In this document: positions 36,788-54,494 of the stretch, one piece after another
Layout: the number at the start of each line of letters is the position of its first letter
Numbering within the stretch: position 1 is the stretch's first letter
Assembly: GCF_963675165.1 (NCBI RefSeq)
Contig: NC_087388.1
Span: forward strand, 812,800-876,799
DNA from: Halichondria panicea
Taxonomy: Eukaryota; Porifera; Demospongiae; Suberitida; Halichondriidae
DNA length: 64,000 nt
Direction: 5' to 3'
Notes under the pieces: model-generated
What the model was told of the DNA's origin: nothing
The model's input: the letters and a program-made list of their open reading frames with translations, nothing else
Databases searched by the model: none
Translations under genes and position numbers: made by a program

Positions 36788-38047
36788 ATGTCCACTCTCA
36801 CTGAGCTGTTTGTACCTGCTTTTGTCACCATCTGCTGCATCCTTGTATCTCTACTGCTGTTGATCTACAAGTGCAAGTCTAGAAAATCTCATAAAACATT
36901 TCTCCTGTTCATCGATGGCCCTGATCCTGACAATCCAGCGTGTGCTCTTGCTCTGTGGAACCATCTTGTAGCCTCTCAAGTACTATCCCCTCATCTTCAT
37001 ATCATCCTCACTGGAAGACCGGTGGATCTGAAAACTAAAAAACAAGTTAAAAGCGATATTCCAATCAAGGAGCAAATACCGAGACAGGATTGGGAACAAA
37101 CGAATGCAGTTCACGCTCGTAAATTATTATCCGACTCGGCAGCTAGGATAAACAATTATCTTATATCATGTGGTCTCAGTTCAAGCTCGTTCACTATCTA
37201 CAATGGCGGGATTGCATTATACGCCCCTATATCTGATGTAGCGCATGATTGGGAATTCCTGTACGACAGGACAGACTTGATTACTGGAGTCTCATCTGAT
37301 GCAGGTACTATCATTTCTGTAGAAGAATACGCATCCCTCATCCAAAAATACAATTCTTTGACTGATGATGATCGAGGAACAACATTAATGTCGTTGCTAA
37401 GGAATTATGAGATGGTGCCATTGTCTCAACTAAGAGTGACTCTTAAACAGACTCAGCATACGGAGCTAAGTGTGTTTCTCGGAGGACCAGCTACTGCAGT
37501 GGTGCGTTTGTTTGAAGGGGACCAGAATAATTCACTTCGCACTAAAGTTGTCGAGTTGTTTGCAATGTTTGGAGCTTTGATGCCGGAGAAAAGCACACTC
37601 CTTGGCAACCAGTTCAATGCAGCGTGTGATATGGAGTCTGCAGCTCAACTGTTTATGGAGAAGATGTTTCCCAACGTTCCAATGTACATTATTCCCACGG
37701 AGACGGCCAAATTACCTGAGCTAATAGTATCTGCAGGTGAGTTAGAGTCACGAGGTGCTCATTCGTATGCTGTTAGCCTGATCAAACTCTGGGAGTCAAC
37801 TCACAATGATTGCCCTCAGCCTATCTTTGATGTTCTACCAGTAATGGCTGCCGTGCCAGAGTTTAAAAAGGCATTCATTTGGAGAAAGAAAAAAGTGGTC
37901 ATTCAAGAATGGATCAAAGATGGAGAGGTCAGACAAAAGTTTATTTTTACCGATACAGACCATGGCTTAATTTATGTGTCAGATGGTACATTTAATTTGA
38001 GTAAAGAATGTTTTTTACAATTCCTTGATTCCTGTTTTAGAGCATAA
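36788..38047 (+). CDS. Nucleoside hydrolase-like protein, membrane-anchored, intronless
   Basis: One exon, 419 residues. The N-terminus is a signal anchor (VPAFVTICCILVSLLLLIY, residues ~9-27) followed by basic residues. The body then starts with FLLFIDGPDPDNPACALALW, a form of the Asp-rich N-terminal motif of inosine/uridine-preferring nucleoside hydrolases (usually DTDPGxDDAxAL). Later landmarks are LGGPATAVVRLF and GNQFNAACDMESAAQLF, the latter like the family's N-x3-D-x2-AA calcium/ribose segment. The first motif is altered, so catalysis is uncertain. The lack of introns among intron-rich neighbours suggests a retrocopy or horizontal origin. A sugar-nucleoside hydrolase or a derived binding protein are the main options. 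Confidence 0.7.
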   Translation: MSTLTELFVPAFVTICCILVSLLLLIYKCKSRKSHKTFLLFIDGPDPDNPACALALWNHLVASQVLSPHLHIILTGRPVDLKTKKQVKSDIPIKEQIPRQDWEQTNAVHARKLLSDSAARINNYLISCGLSSSSFTIYNGGIALYAPISDVAHDWEFLYDRTDLITGVSSDAGTIISVEEYASLIQKYNSLTDDDRGTTLMSLLRNYEMVPLSQLRVTLKQTQHTELSVFLGGPATAVVRLFEGDQNNSLRTKVVELFAMFGALMPEKSTLLGNQFNAACDMESAAQLFMEKMFPNVPMYIIPTETAKLPELIVSAGELESRGAHSYAVSLIKLWESTHNDCPQPIFDVLPVMAAVPEFKKAFIWRKKKVVIQEWIKDGEVRQKFIFTDTDHGLIYVSDGTFNLSKECFLQFLDSCFRA

Positions 38048-38199
38048 GGTTTCTTTCTATGTGACTGTTTGTACCTCCTTGTGTTGATTGCATATATTTC
38101 TAGCCGCCCTCGAATCAAACGTTTTATGTGCATGGCAAGTAGAGACTCAAGCAATGCTCTCAATAGCAGCTATACTATAAGTGCTAGTAACTAGGCACA

Positions 38200-43549
<5,350 letters not shown>

Positions 43550-44470
43550 ATATTTTCAGAATCATTCATTAGCTTAATTAATCACCCTAATGTTTTTGTA
43601 ATGCAATTAATTTTTTTGTGGAACATCAGAAAAAATTCGTGGGAGCGTTACGTGAGGTAATGGTCGTTAAGTGGGCGTTACCTGCGCAGTACATGTAGAG
43701 GAGACTTGTTGTGTCTTGCTAGCTAGTTGTGAAGAGTGAGGAGTGTTTGCACTGAGCTTGCTGTTGGTCTGGATCTGTTGCACAGCAGCTAAAGACAGTC
43801 TGCTGTAAGAGGTTGCTGATTGACGGGAGCTGATTTTGCCCTGAAGGTAGGGAACATTTTGCAAAAAAGGGGGTGGGGCTGCCCATGCAGACATACAGCA
43901 CAAATTATTAGTCTTGCAGCTTTGTTCTAGTTGTTCTTTTGTGGCTATGTCCCCACTATAGTTGTAGCCCCAGTATATTGTCGTGGTCACAGGAGAAAGT
44001 GAATGTGACATTATGCATTTCTTTTCTGGAGCTCAATACTTTTCGTGTTGGCCCAAAATATTAATCGACAATATTATTGTGTAGTACCTACATACATATG
44101 TTGTTAATGACTCGACTGCAAAAGGGCCTAGCAATGAAGCCACAATGATTGTCTAGCAGCAATGCTTATCTATAACTTATAGCCGCAGTAATAATGAGTG
44201 TGGTTATAGTGTGGTCGGGAGTGCACTCCTGGTGTGGTTTATAGTTTTTGAAGGTAGCTATAATTGTTGTTGGCTGATTAGTGTCCAAGACAGTATCTTA
44301 ATCAGCTGATAAAAAAATGTGTCCCTTGGAGCGGTTATAATATTCACAGCGGGTGTGACACACCCCCTATAAAAGTCTCCGGTCATGATTAGGCCTTACA
44401 ACTGTTGCTTTGGTTGTTAACTGCATGATGATGCATTCTGCAGCTAGTGAGTGGTTACAGAAGACACAAG
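43550..44470. promoter_or_regulatory. Intergenic region with TATA promoter of the Reeler-EGF gene
   Basis: Non-coding. A TATA box, CCCCCTATAAAAGTC, at 44363-44377 would give a start near 44400, about 70 bp before the ATG. A GGGGGTGGGGCTG box (43868-43880) is the complement of AGCCCCACCCCC boxes found before the next two genes. Confidence 0.6.
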
Positions 44471-47400
44471 ATGAGGAGTTTGTTGGGAATATTGCTACTC
44501 GTCTCAACGCTGGCCACACCTATTCTTTGTTTTCCGTCAGGCGCTCCAGTAGATGCTTGCGAAGATTTGACACCGAATCACGGAGTTGCATCGCAGACGT
44601 CGCCTAACCCATATCTGTTAGACTTGGAACAATTTAGAGACCCTGAAGATGGAACGTACTACTACATACCTGGAGTCACATACACTAGTAAGTATAATAT
44701 AAAAATCCTAAATCCCATGCACTCAAAACTTATCTCTCTGCAGTCACGCTGAATGCTAGCAGCTCTGGGGTGACTTTCAGGGGGTTCCTGATCCAGGGTC
44801 GAGTTTTAGGGAGTGACCCCGAGAGATCGGATGGATCCTTCCCCCCTCCTGGCCCTTCTAACCCGTACATCTTCCACAACTGCAACACTACTCGGGTATA
44901 TTGATATAGCTGCTATGTAAATGTTTGTCCAGTTGTTTGATGTTTGCAACCTGACTGCCTTTTCTATTTCTTTAGTTTCCGTTGACCAGTGGAGTTACTC
45001 ATGTATCTAATCTTGACAAAACCAGTATCTCCATTGATTGGACTGCACCTGTTGCTGGAACAGGGAGTATTGAATTTGCGTAAGTATAGCTATAATTATG
45101 AAATTAAGCCCTGTAAAATAATTAATACAATCGTATGATGTGCTATTAGCGACTGGAGAGTATACAGCAATTAATCCCGTATCACATCCGGTCCAGTAAT
45201 TGCACGTCGTCATTGACAGCGTGCGATTAATTACCTGTAAATTAATTACACACTGTCAATGACAACATAATTATTGAATAACGGCCGCGGCCAAAAAACT
45301 GCAGAGAACTTCATCATATAATAATTATACGATTAGTTTGGCTACTCGTGCAATAAGGGATTAATAACACTGACTCATAACAAGCACTGGCAAGGTTAAT
45401 AGCACTCGGCTGATTCTCGTGCAATTAGCCATTGCTTGTTACTCGTGCTATTAATCCCATATTGCACTCTTAGCACTAATCACATGTTGTCCTATTACAC
45501 TGTGATGCGTACAGTGATTAATCGTGTATCAGTAATTGCACGTCGTCATTATAACGACGTGCAATTACTGCCTTGACGACCGCGCGTTCGAATAACGGCC
45601 GCGGCAATTTTTTTTTACTAAAACTGCAGCTAAAAATGTCCTTAAACTGCATCACAAACGATTAAAAATCAATAGTATATGGCTACTCGTGCAATACTAT
45701 TAATTATACTAATCCTATATAATTATGTAGGTACACAGTTGTCCAAGTCCAATTAATATTTTGGGCCAACGTGAGAAGTATTGAGCTCCAGGAGAGATGT
45801 AAGCTGTACATGCACTGTTGTCAATGTTACTGATAATCACCATCCCAACCAATACAGCTTGCGTAACACCAGAGTACCGGACAGGCTCTTCTTATTGTAC
45901 TGAGGAGTGTCCTGGCCTCCAAATCGGAAATTATACTTCTCAGTTGTGTGAAGATTGTAAGTTTTCAGCTTGTCAATGCTATCAATTCTAACGTATCTTT
46001 GTTTCCACAGTGCCTGCTGTGTTTATTGCTGCCACTAATGCCACTAGATATTTCTTTTCATTTCCGGATGATACCCCAGTTGGTACTACACTTTTCAAGT
46101 TCACTGCATATGTGGATGAATCTGTGTTTACTGGTGGCCTGTTTGGCATATTTGTCACCATTTCACAAAGTGGAACAATACAGAGTTTGTTTAGTTTCGA
46201 CTCAGGTACACGAGAGAAAAATTACCAAGGTTCAACTTTAAATGATTTAGATCGAATTGGAGCCGTCATAGCAATACCAGAGAGTATTTTCTTATTAAGA
46301 GTAGTTCTAGCGGATGATCCAGTTGAATTTGATTTTAACTTGAACATAGTTCCATTTGGTATTGATAACAGTGGAACTGAGATAACTCAGGACCTTGATG
46401 TCACAGTCTCTGTTACAATCACAAGACCCCCTAGTGAGTTGTGATTTAACACAGCAACTTCTGTATTGTTTTACCCTTTTCTCTATGCTCTCTGTGTAGA
46501 TCCCTGTATTCCTGACCCTTGTATGAATGGAGGAATATGTGATCCTAACTTAGATGCTCAGAATTTCACTTGCATGTGTCCCGCTGCCTATACTGGCTCA
46601 ACCTGCGACACCCTCATCGATCCCTGTGGTGAGGGTGGTCCCTCAAACTGTCAAAATGGTGCCACTTGTACGAATGTAGGCACTACAGGCTACATGTGCA
46701 TGTGTGCTATCGACTTTACTGGACAAGATTGTGATGTTACAATAGACGATTGTGCACAAAACCCTGGTGCTTGTAACAACGGTGATTGTGTAGATGAGGT
46801 AGGAAATTTCTCATGTGATTGCTTCCCTGGTTTCACCGGCAATCGCTGCAGCATTGATATTAATGAATGTGATACAATCGGCTGTGTTAATGGCAACTGT
46901 ACAGACTTAGAAAACAACTTTAGTTGCGAGTGTTATGCGGGTTGGTCAGGATCAAGATGTGAAAACGATATTGACTACTGTAGCCTCGATATTTCTGTCC
47001 ACGGCTTCTGTGATGATCAAGGAGCTACTGCCTGTAACGATGGCAACAGTACGTACACTTGTACCTGTGTGATAGGCTGGACTGGTTACAACTGCTCAGT
47101 GGATATCCTCGAGTGTGATACTAGAGCGTGTATGAACAACGGAACTTGCGATGAACAGCTCTTTGCTGCCTCCATCTGCAACTGTCCGGCGAATTATACC
47201 GGAGAATTCTGTGAGACCTTCTTGTTCCCTTGTTTGTTGGACCCCTGTCAGAATGGAGGTACATGTGTTGACAACGGTTTCCAAGACGGCTCTTACACTT
47301 GCAACTGTACACCTGGTTATACTGGAACTAATTGCTTGGTGGACCTTAACGTTTGTACGAACACTACCTGCGAGAATGGCGGCACTTGTTTCGAAGGTAT

Positions 47401-50400
47401 CGGGAGCAGCTTCTCGTGTATGTGTGTCCCTGGTTACACCGGCCCCGTGTGTGATATTGACCAGGACTTTTGTATGAATGACACTTGCATGAATGGTGGA
47501 ACGTGTCTTGAAGAACCTGGAATTGGAATCAGGTGCATGTGTGCGCCTGGTTTCACTGGGATGTCTTGTCTAACTGATGTCAATTTCTGCAATACTAGTC
47601 CCACTTTCGATTGTTTGAATGGCGGGACTTGTGTTGAAGGTGATGGCATGGCAACGTCTTGTAACTGTACTGATGGTTTCTCTGGAGATAGCTGTGAATT
47701 TGATGGTGAATTTTGCGATACCGACCCAACTTTTGATTGCCTGAATGGTGGTACTTGTGTTGAAGGTGTGGGCACAATGACTGCCTGTAACTGCACTGCT
47801 GGATTTAGTGGAGATAGTTGCCAAAACGATGACGATTTTTGTGATACTAATCCAATCTTTGATTGCCTGAATGGTGGTTCTTGTGCTGAAGGTGATGGCA
47901 TGGCAACGTCCTGTAACTGCACTGCTGGTTTCTCTGGAGATAGCTGTGAGCTTGATGGTGAATTTTGCGATACCGACCCAACTTTTGATTGCCTGAATGG
48001 TGGTACTTGTGTTGAAGGTGTGGGCACAATGACTGCCTGTAACTGCACTGCTGGATTTAGTGGAGATAGTTGCCAAAACGACAATGATTTTTGTGATACT
48101 GACCCAACCTTTGATTGCTTAAATGGTGCCACATGTGTTGAAGGAATCGGCATGGCAACGTCCTGCAACTGTACTGCTGGTTTCTCTGGAGATAGCTGTG
48201 AACTTGACGGTGAATTTTGCGATACTAACCCAACGTTTGATTGCATGAACGGAATATGTGTTGAGGAGGTGGGTGACCTAACGTCATGTGATTGCTTCTC
48301 TGGTTGGGATGGAAACGATTGTAGCGTGGACATTGACTTCTGTGGTACTCCTGGTCAAATGTTCAACTGTATGAATGAAGGAACTTGTCAAGAGGGCATT
48401 GGAAATCTCACTTCTTGCGATTGTGCCACCGGCTACGATGGAGATAGTTGTGAAATTGATCTCGATTTCTGTGCTATTTCTAACCCCTGTCTAAATGGAG
48501 GGATGTGTATCGAAGGCCCTGGGGACGTGACTACGTGTAACTGCACGAGCAGCTATACTGGAGATGTGTGCGAGACCGAGCTCTGCGTTACAGGCAGCTG
48601 CAATTCTAACGGCAACTGTTCGGAGAATACTGGGCAGGCTATATCGTGCGAGTGTGATCTAGGATTTGGTGGCGATAGATGTTTAACTGATATGAGCTTC
48701 TGCTTAAACACAACTTGTATGAATGGCGGTACATGCGAGGATAGAGTGGGGGTGACGGTGGTGTGTATGTGTGTGCAAGGTTTCACTGGTACTACTTGCA
48801 ACATGGATGACCCATCGTTTATATTCTGTCCCTTAAATCCCTGCATGAACAATGGACAATGCTTGGAGCTGTTTGGACAAGAAACTGGTTGCAATTGCAC
48901 GGAAGGTTTTAGCGGAGACAGGTGTGAAATCGATGACGATGTTTGTCAGTTTGTTGTCTGTGAAAATGCCGGCACTTGTGTTGAAGGAATTGGAGCAGAT
49001 TATTCCTGCAACTGTACGCAAGGATTCAGTGGAATGAACTGTGGGAACGATGATGACTTCTGTGCTACCGAGCCCACCTTTGTCTGTCAAAATGGAGGAG
49101 TGTGTGTGGAGGGCTTAGGAGCTGCTACTAGCTGTAATTGCACTCTTGGCTTCTCTGGAGATAGTTGCCAAAACGACGAGGATTTCTGTGATACCGACCC
49201 AACTTTTGATTGCCTGAATGGTGGTACTTGTGTTGAAGGACTGGGTACCATGACTGCCTGTAACTGTACCAACAGCTACACTAACGATAACTGCGACACT
49301 GAGGTGTGCCTTGCTGACAGCTGTAGCTTCAATGGTGTCTGTACTGTGATTCAAGGTGGCAGCGTTTCCTGCGCTTGTAACCCCGGATTCACTGATGATA
49401 GGTGTCAAACTGACTTGAATAATTGTCGATCGGACTATTGTGCTAATGGTGGTACTTGTATTGAGGGCACCGGAATAGCTGTCTCCTGTAACTGTACTGA
49501 GAGGTACTCGGGTGATCGATGTGAGACGGAGATTTGCTTCACTGATAGCTGTAACTCGAATGGTGAGTGCTCAGAGATGATCGGAGGACCCGTTTCTTGT
49601 GTGTGCAATAGTGGTTATACGGGTGTTAGATGTGATATTGATATGGACGTTTGTTCTGTTGGTTCTTGTTTGAATGATGGCACTTGTGTGGAAGGTGTAG
49701 GCCCCGCCTTCTCATGTAACTGTACCGCTGGATTTAGTGGAGATAATTGCGGAAACGATGACGATTTCTGCAGTACCGTTATCTGTCAAAATGGTGCTAT
49801 GTGTGTGGAGGGCCTGGGAACTGCTACTAGCTGCAACTGCACACTCGGCTTCTCTGGAGATAGCTGTGAAATTGATGACGATTTCTGCAACACCAGCCCA
49901 ACGTATATTTGTCAGAATGGCACTTGTGTTGAGGAAGATGGTGCGTTGACCTCTTGCAACTGTGATACTCGATTCACTGGACCTACATGTGATACTGAGC
50001 TTTGCCTTAGCGACAGCTGCAGCAGCCGAGGAGACTGCACTTCTAACGATGGTGGAGCCATTTCTTGCAATTGTAGTACTGGATACGGGGGAAATAGGTG
50101 CGAAATAGACATGGCTTTTTGTGACTCCGAGACGTGCATGAACGGTGGCACCTGTATTGAAGGTGCAGGAGTTATGGTGTCCTGCAACTGTACTGAAGGT
50201 TGGACAGGAATGAATTGCCAGCAAGATGATTCATCCATTGCTTACTGCATGCCCAACAATCCCTGTGTGAATGGCGACTGTATGGAGATCACTGGACCTG
50301 GCTACATGTGCGATTGCTTCCCGGGATTCTCAGGTACCGATTGTGAGACAGATCTTGATGTGTGTACTGACACACTCTGCATGAATAATGGGACATGTAT

Positions 50401-53400
50401 CGAGGGGGTTGGTGAAGATTTCTCCTGCGATTGCCCCCCTGATTACTCCGGCCCACTTTGTGAGGTAGAGCTATGCCGATCAGACTCTTGTTCCAATGGT
50501 GGCAATTGCGTACAAGGAGACACCTCTTTCACTTGCGCCTGTGTCCCTGGCTTCACTGGTGACCTCTGTGAGATCCGTCTCTTCTGTGCTCCCACTAACC
50601 CCTGTGCTAATGGTGGTGCATGTGTGGAGAATGCTACTAGTGCTAACGGCTTCAGCTGTGATTGTTCGACTGGTTTTGGTGGTCCCACTTGTGAGATACC
50701 GCTATGTCAATCAGACTCTTGTCAAGGAGGGGGTATGTGTGTGCAGCAAGCTACTAGCTTCACCTGTAATTGTCCACCTGAGCTAACTGGGGCCGTCTGT
50801 GAAACCACCCTCGAATGTACTCCGAATAATCCATGCCAAAACGGAGGTACTTGTACGGAAGTGAACGGACCTGGCTACACCTGCATGTGTACTACAGACT
50901 ATACTGGGACCAATTGCGAGAGCTCCACTAGCGGTTGTCAGTCCGATAGTCAGTGCCCCTCAGGCAGTTACTGTGAGATAGTCTGCCCGGCCGATACCTA
51001 TCCCAGTCACACCACTTTTCTGAGCGAACCAGTTACGCTTGACGGCAAATCGTTTGTTAGCGTACCCCAGAGCAGGTACCCTAGCCTGAGTGGCGATATC
51101 TCCGTGTTTGCAATATTCCAACAACAACCTGGTACTGATGGCTACGTTTTCTCATATGGGACAGAAGCTTGTCGAAATCTTGCTGTTTTCGTCGACTCTA
51201 AATCGTCAGCAATTCCTCAGATTCGCTTGTACTATACAGGCACAGACACTGATACAAAGATTATCACCGTGGATGCACCAGCTGCTAGTAGCCCAGGATT
51301 GCATTACCTAGTCATCACTCTGGACGTTGGCGCTCCTTCAACCTTCAGGTTCTTCCTGGATGGATCGCTACTCAGTACCGTGAATCCTGTGACCTCTCCC
51401 AACCTGCAGGCCAAGGTGAGCAATGCCCAATTAGAAAGAATTTGTTGTTTTGTTGAATAAAAAAGGTCGATCCCCAAAGCAAGTCTTTATTTTTCAACGC
51501 TAACTGAAGTCAAAGCAAGCTTTTGTATTATGTTGTCTATTTCTTCAATATTCTAATACATGTTATGATCGTTTTCTTATCCCCCAGATAACAGCTGCCA
51601 ACCCTCCCACCGTTCTCGTGGGTGCACGTCTCCCTCGTAGCTATCGTTTCACTGGCACTGTCTACAATGTGGTCATTTTTAGCAGTCTGGTCAACTCCAA
51701 TTTTGTGACCCAGCTGATGACGGATTATACAGGGGGTGCTCTCACTACCGGAGAGTGTGTGAACTACATGGCGAGGGACACAGCTTGCCCACCCCCCACA
51801 CTGGCACCCTCCCTCTATTGTGCCACTAGATCACAAACGTAAGTATGCATTCTCCTTATAGCTATGGGTGGAGTTCGTTTTTTTCAAGATCAGCTATATA
51901 TATAGTAGCTGTTGAATATACGATGTAATTATTTCCCTTGCATAGGTAAACAAAATTGATGTCATGATTAGTTCTCATGCCAATTGTTGATGCAACTCCG
52001 TATGTTTGCTTCTCTGCAAGCTTTCCTATGAATATTATTAACCTCTTTGTTATGACTGTGTCAGTATCACCCACCCTCTCTCTCTGCAGCTGTGATCCAA
52101 CCACTAGATGTCTGCCCACATTCTCAGGGGACTACACTTGTCAACCAACCCCAGGGCAAGGTAACTCAGCAACTATCTCACCTACAATCAATGCATATTG
52201 AAAATATGCAAGGTTATTGTCTAGCTGTCTCGAAAATGTCATTCAGAAATAACTGAGGTATTTTCTTCCTACAGTATGCACTACTGACTCGGATTGTCCC
52301 TCCACCCACTTCTGTGGCAGCGATTTGCCCAGCTACGGTAGCAATTTCTATGACAACAGCGATTCTGTGATCAGTGGAGAGACGGTATTCCTCCAGCAAA
52401 ATGAGATGACATTCGATGGCCAATCCGTCGTCTCTCTATCAACCTCCGTAACAACCTCAATCTCTAATCACTTGACCATCTTTGCCACCGTTCGTCAAGA
52501 ACCTGGAAATGACGGCTACATTGTCGGCAAGGGGATCAACGATCGTATGCGAGACTTTGGACTGTACTTCCGTAGCACAAAGCGCACGGTGTGGTTAGCG
52601 TACGGCTCAGACGGAGTGTCCCCCGGTTTCAGAGAGATTCTGTTCTTCTATAACATCTCCATCGCTGACGGCAACCCTCACTCAATAGCAGCTGTCATTG
52701 ATAGCTCCGTGAACAGAGCAGTGTTGTACATCGATGGAGAAGTGGCTGCCCAGAGAACCTCGCTGCCTAGTGTGCCAGAGTTCAGACCGGACGTGAGCTC
52801 GCATTAAATGGCATTATGTTATGGAATATAGCATTGTGTTTCATCACTAGCTATCTCTTTGGTTGCCAATAACTTGAGTTAGGAAATTCAATTTTAATGG
52901 TTGCATTTTAACATAATAGTATATTAACTATTATGTTTAGATTACCAGCAATTGCTGTCTAGTCTAAATCTATTTATTTGATAAACAAGGCTACTGAAAC
53001 TATCTCTTTCACTTCAACATTCCCCCCCCGCAGATGAATCTACTCTATGTGGGGGGTCGTCCCAGTACTCGACTGTTCCGCTTCAAGGGCACTATCAGTA
53101 ATCTATTCATCAGCAGCTCCGCCCTCTCCCTGGATACTATCAGCGGACTCCACACTCAGGCATTCTCCAGCAGCAATGCCATCGATCCAATCTCTGTGGC
53201 AACCAACTCTGTACGCTACTGTTATCAGTATGTGGGTCAGTACGAGCAGTGTCATGTACAAAACTCTGACACGAAGAACTTCAAGTAAGTAGTTTGTATG
53301 TAAGTATGAGTAGAGACCTTGTAATTTATTCATGGACTGTTACTTTACACAACACCTTCAAATACCTATCCTATAGATCGCATTACGTTGGTAATAACAC

Positions 53401-53896
53401 CATAATTAGTGTATTACATTGTTTTAACTTTTTAAAATTTGGCATTAATTAATGTGTCCTCCTCCCCCCCCCCACACATACACCAGGTGTGTCCTCAGCA
53501 CAGACTGTGTGCCAGAGTCGGACAATGTTGGGTTCACTGCCCTCCCCCTGAGCTCAGATGAGGCTGTCACTATCGAGGGACGTTGTGTGCCCCCCTGTGC
53601 AGAGTGTGATGCCATGGCAACAGACCCCCAGTGCGGCCAGGACGGGAACACATACAGGAACACCTGTTACCTAACATGCGCCCAAATTGCTGTGAGTGGA
53701 GTAGATTAAAAAGCGAAGAGTGCATGGAATAAATGTTTGTTTTTTGCCAACTTTATACTGTGTGGCTAGCTAGCTATAGATATTGTCATGTGTGTTGTCG
53801 ACAGTTTGTATTTGATTACCCTTTTCCCTGCAGTTGCTTCATGATGGTGCATGCATGGACTATGCAGCACTGTACACCCAGTCAGTGGGTGGGTAG
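44471..53896 (+). CDS. Giant secreted Reeler / 37xEGF / 2xLamG / Kazal matrix protein
   Basis: Thirteen exons: 44471-44687, 44744-44895, 44976-45079, 45731-45798, 45858-45956, 46011-46433, 46500-51415, 51588-51838, 52090-52160, 52275-52792, 53034-53284, 53487-53691, 53834-53896; 2445 residues. The ATG at 44471 was chosen because it gives a clean signal peptide (RSLLGILLLVSTLATPILC). A Reeler domain follows (FPSGAPVDACEDLTPNHG, FRGFLIQGR, THVSNLDKTSISIDWTAP, VQVQLIFWANV), then a ~140-residue beta-rich segment. Thirty-seven EGF modules are packed in the single 4.9 kb exon 7. Two laminin-G/concanavalin-like domains follow (LDGKSFVSVPQS; FDGQSVVSLSTS), each ending in an LYVGG-type strand, and the last module is a Kazal domain (CDAMATDPQCGQDGNTYRNT ... 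HDGACMDY). No membrane segment is seen. A role in extracellular matrix or immune recognition is inferred. Confidence 0.9.
45196..45700. repeat. Two diverged ~330-bp direct repeats in Reeler-EGF intron 3
   Basis: Landmarks recur about 320-340 bp apart: TAATTGCACGTCGTCATT (45202, 45533), GAATAACGGCCGCGG (45275, 45591) and GGCTACTCGTGCAATA (45340, 45680). The stretch is rich in TTAAT and hairpins and is probably an old repeat element. No coding potential. Confidence 0.6.
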
Positions 53897-54494
53897 ACCA
53901 CACCCCCATATACTAGTGACACTGATAGTTATTATTAATAGTTAGGTACTCTTAGTTTATCGTGGCATTATTACTAGTTGTATATAGTTACTGTTACCAT
54001 GGACACAAGACTCTCAAAGACAATTACGTACAATATATACAATCTCACTATTATAGTTTTTAAGTTTTGTATAGGCTGATACATTTAATTACTATGCTAT
54101 AGCTAGTACTTTTTTATCCCCCATAAAAAATATTATTGCAAAACGACAAACAAGAAATTAAATATGTCCCATGGGAGGCCAACGAGGCATGTTGTTGTGT
54201 TGTACTGGGTAATTGGTAATCCAATCTTCATGGAATGTGACCACAGGAATCAAAAAAACAAAATGGAATGTGCTTTTCAAACAACTTGGGAATACTCACA
54301 GGAAGTCACTGTGGGTGTTTGCATGTTGAGCCCCACCCCCTTTCTGCAGCTATAAAGGTACTCCACTGAAGCCAGCTATATCATGTATACATTAACTCTT
54401 AACTCTTGAAGACTCAAAGGTAAGTGAATGTGTATTTTTTCTTTAGCTAAAACTCAAATTAAACTTGATGCTCTATTTTTTCAGATCACTAAAG
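53897..54494. promoter_or_regulatory. Promoter and 5' UTR intron of the EGF transmembrane gene
   Basis: TATA box CAGCTATAAAGG at 54347-54358 with an AGCCCCACCCCC box just upstream (54329-54340). A 5' UTR exon appears to end at 54419 (CTCAAAG before GTAAGTG), with the intron closing at TTTTTTCAG 54484, ten bases before the ATG. Confidence 0.65.

Noticed and set aside
43667-44011. 114-codon minus-strand frame between Spire and the Reeler gene
   Set aside because: No signal, domain, promoter or matching exons; the region holds promoter-like sequence of the + gene.
47434-48333. 299-codon minus-strand frame opposite the EGF exon
   Set aside because: Shadow of the EGF repeats; Ser/Gln/Pro-rich with no splice context or domain.
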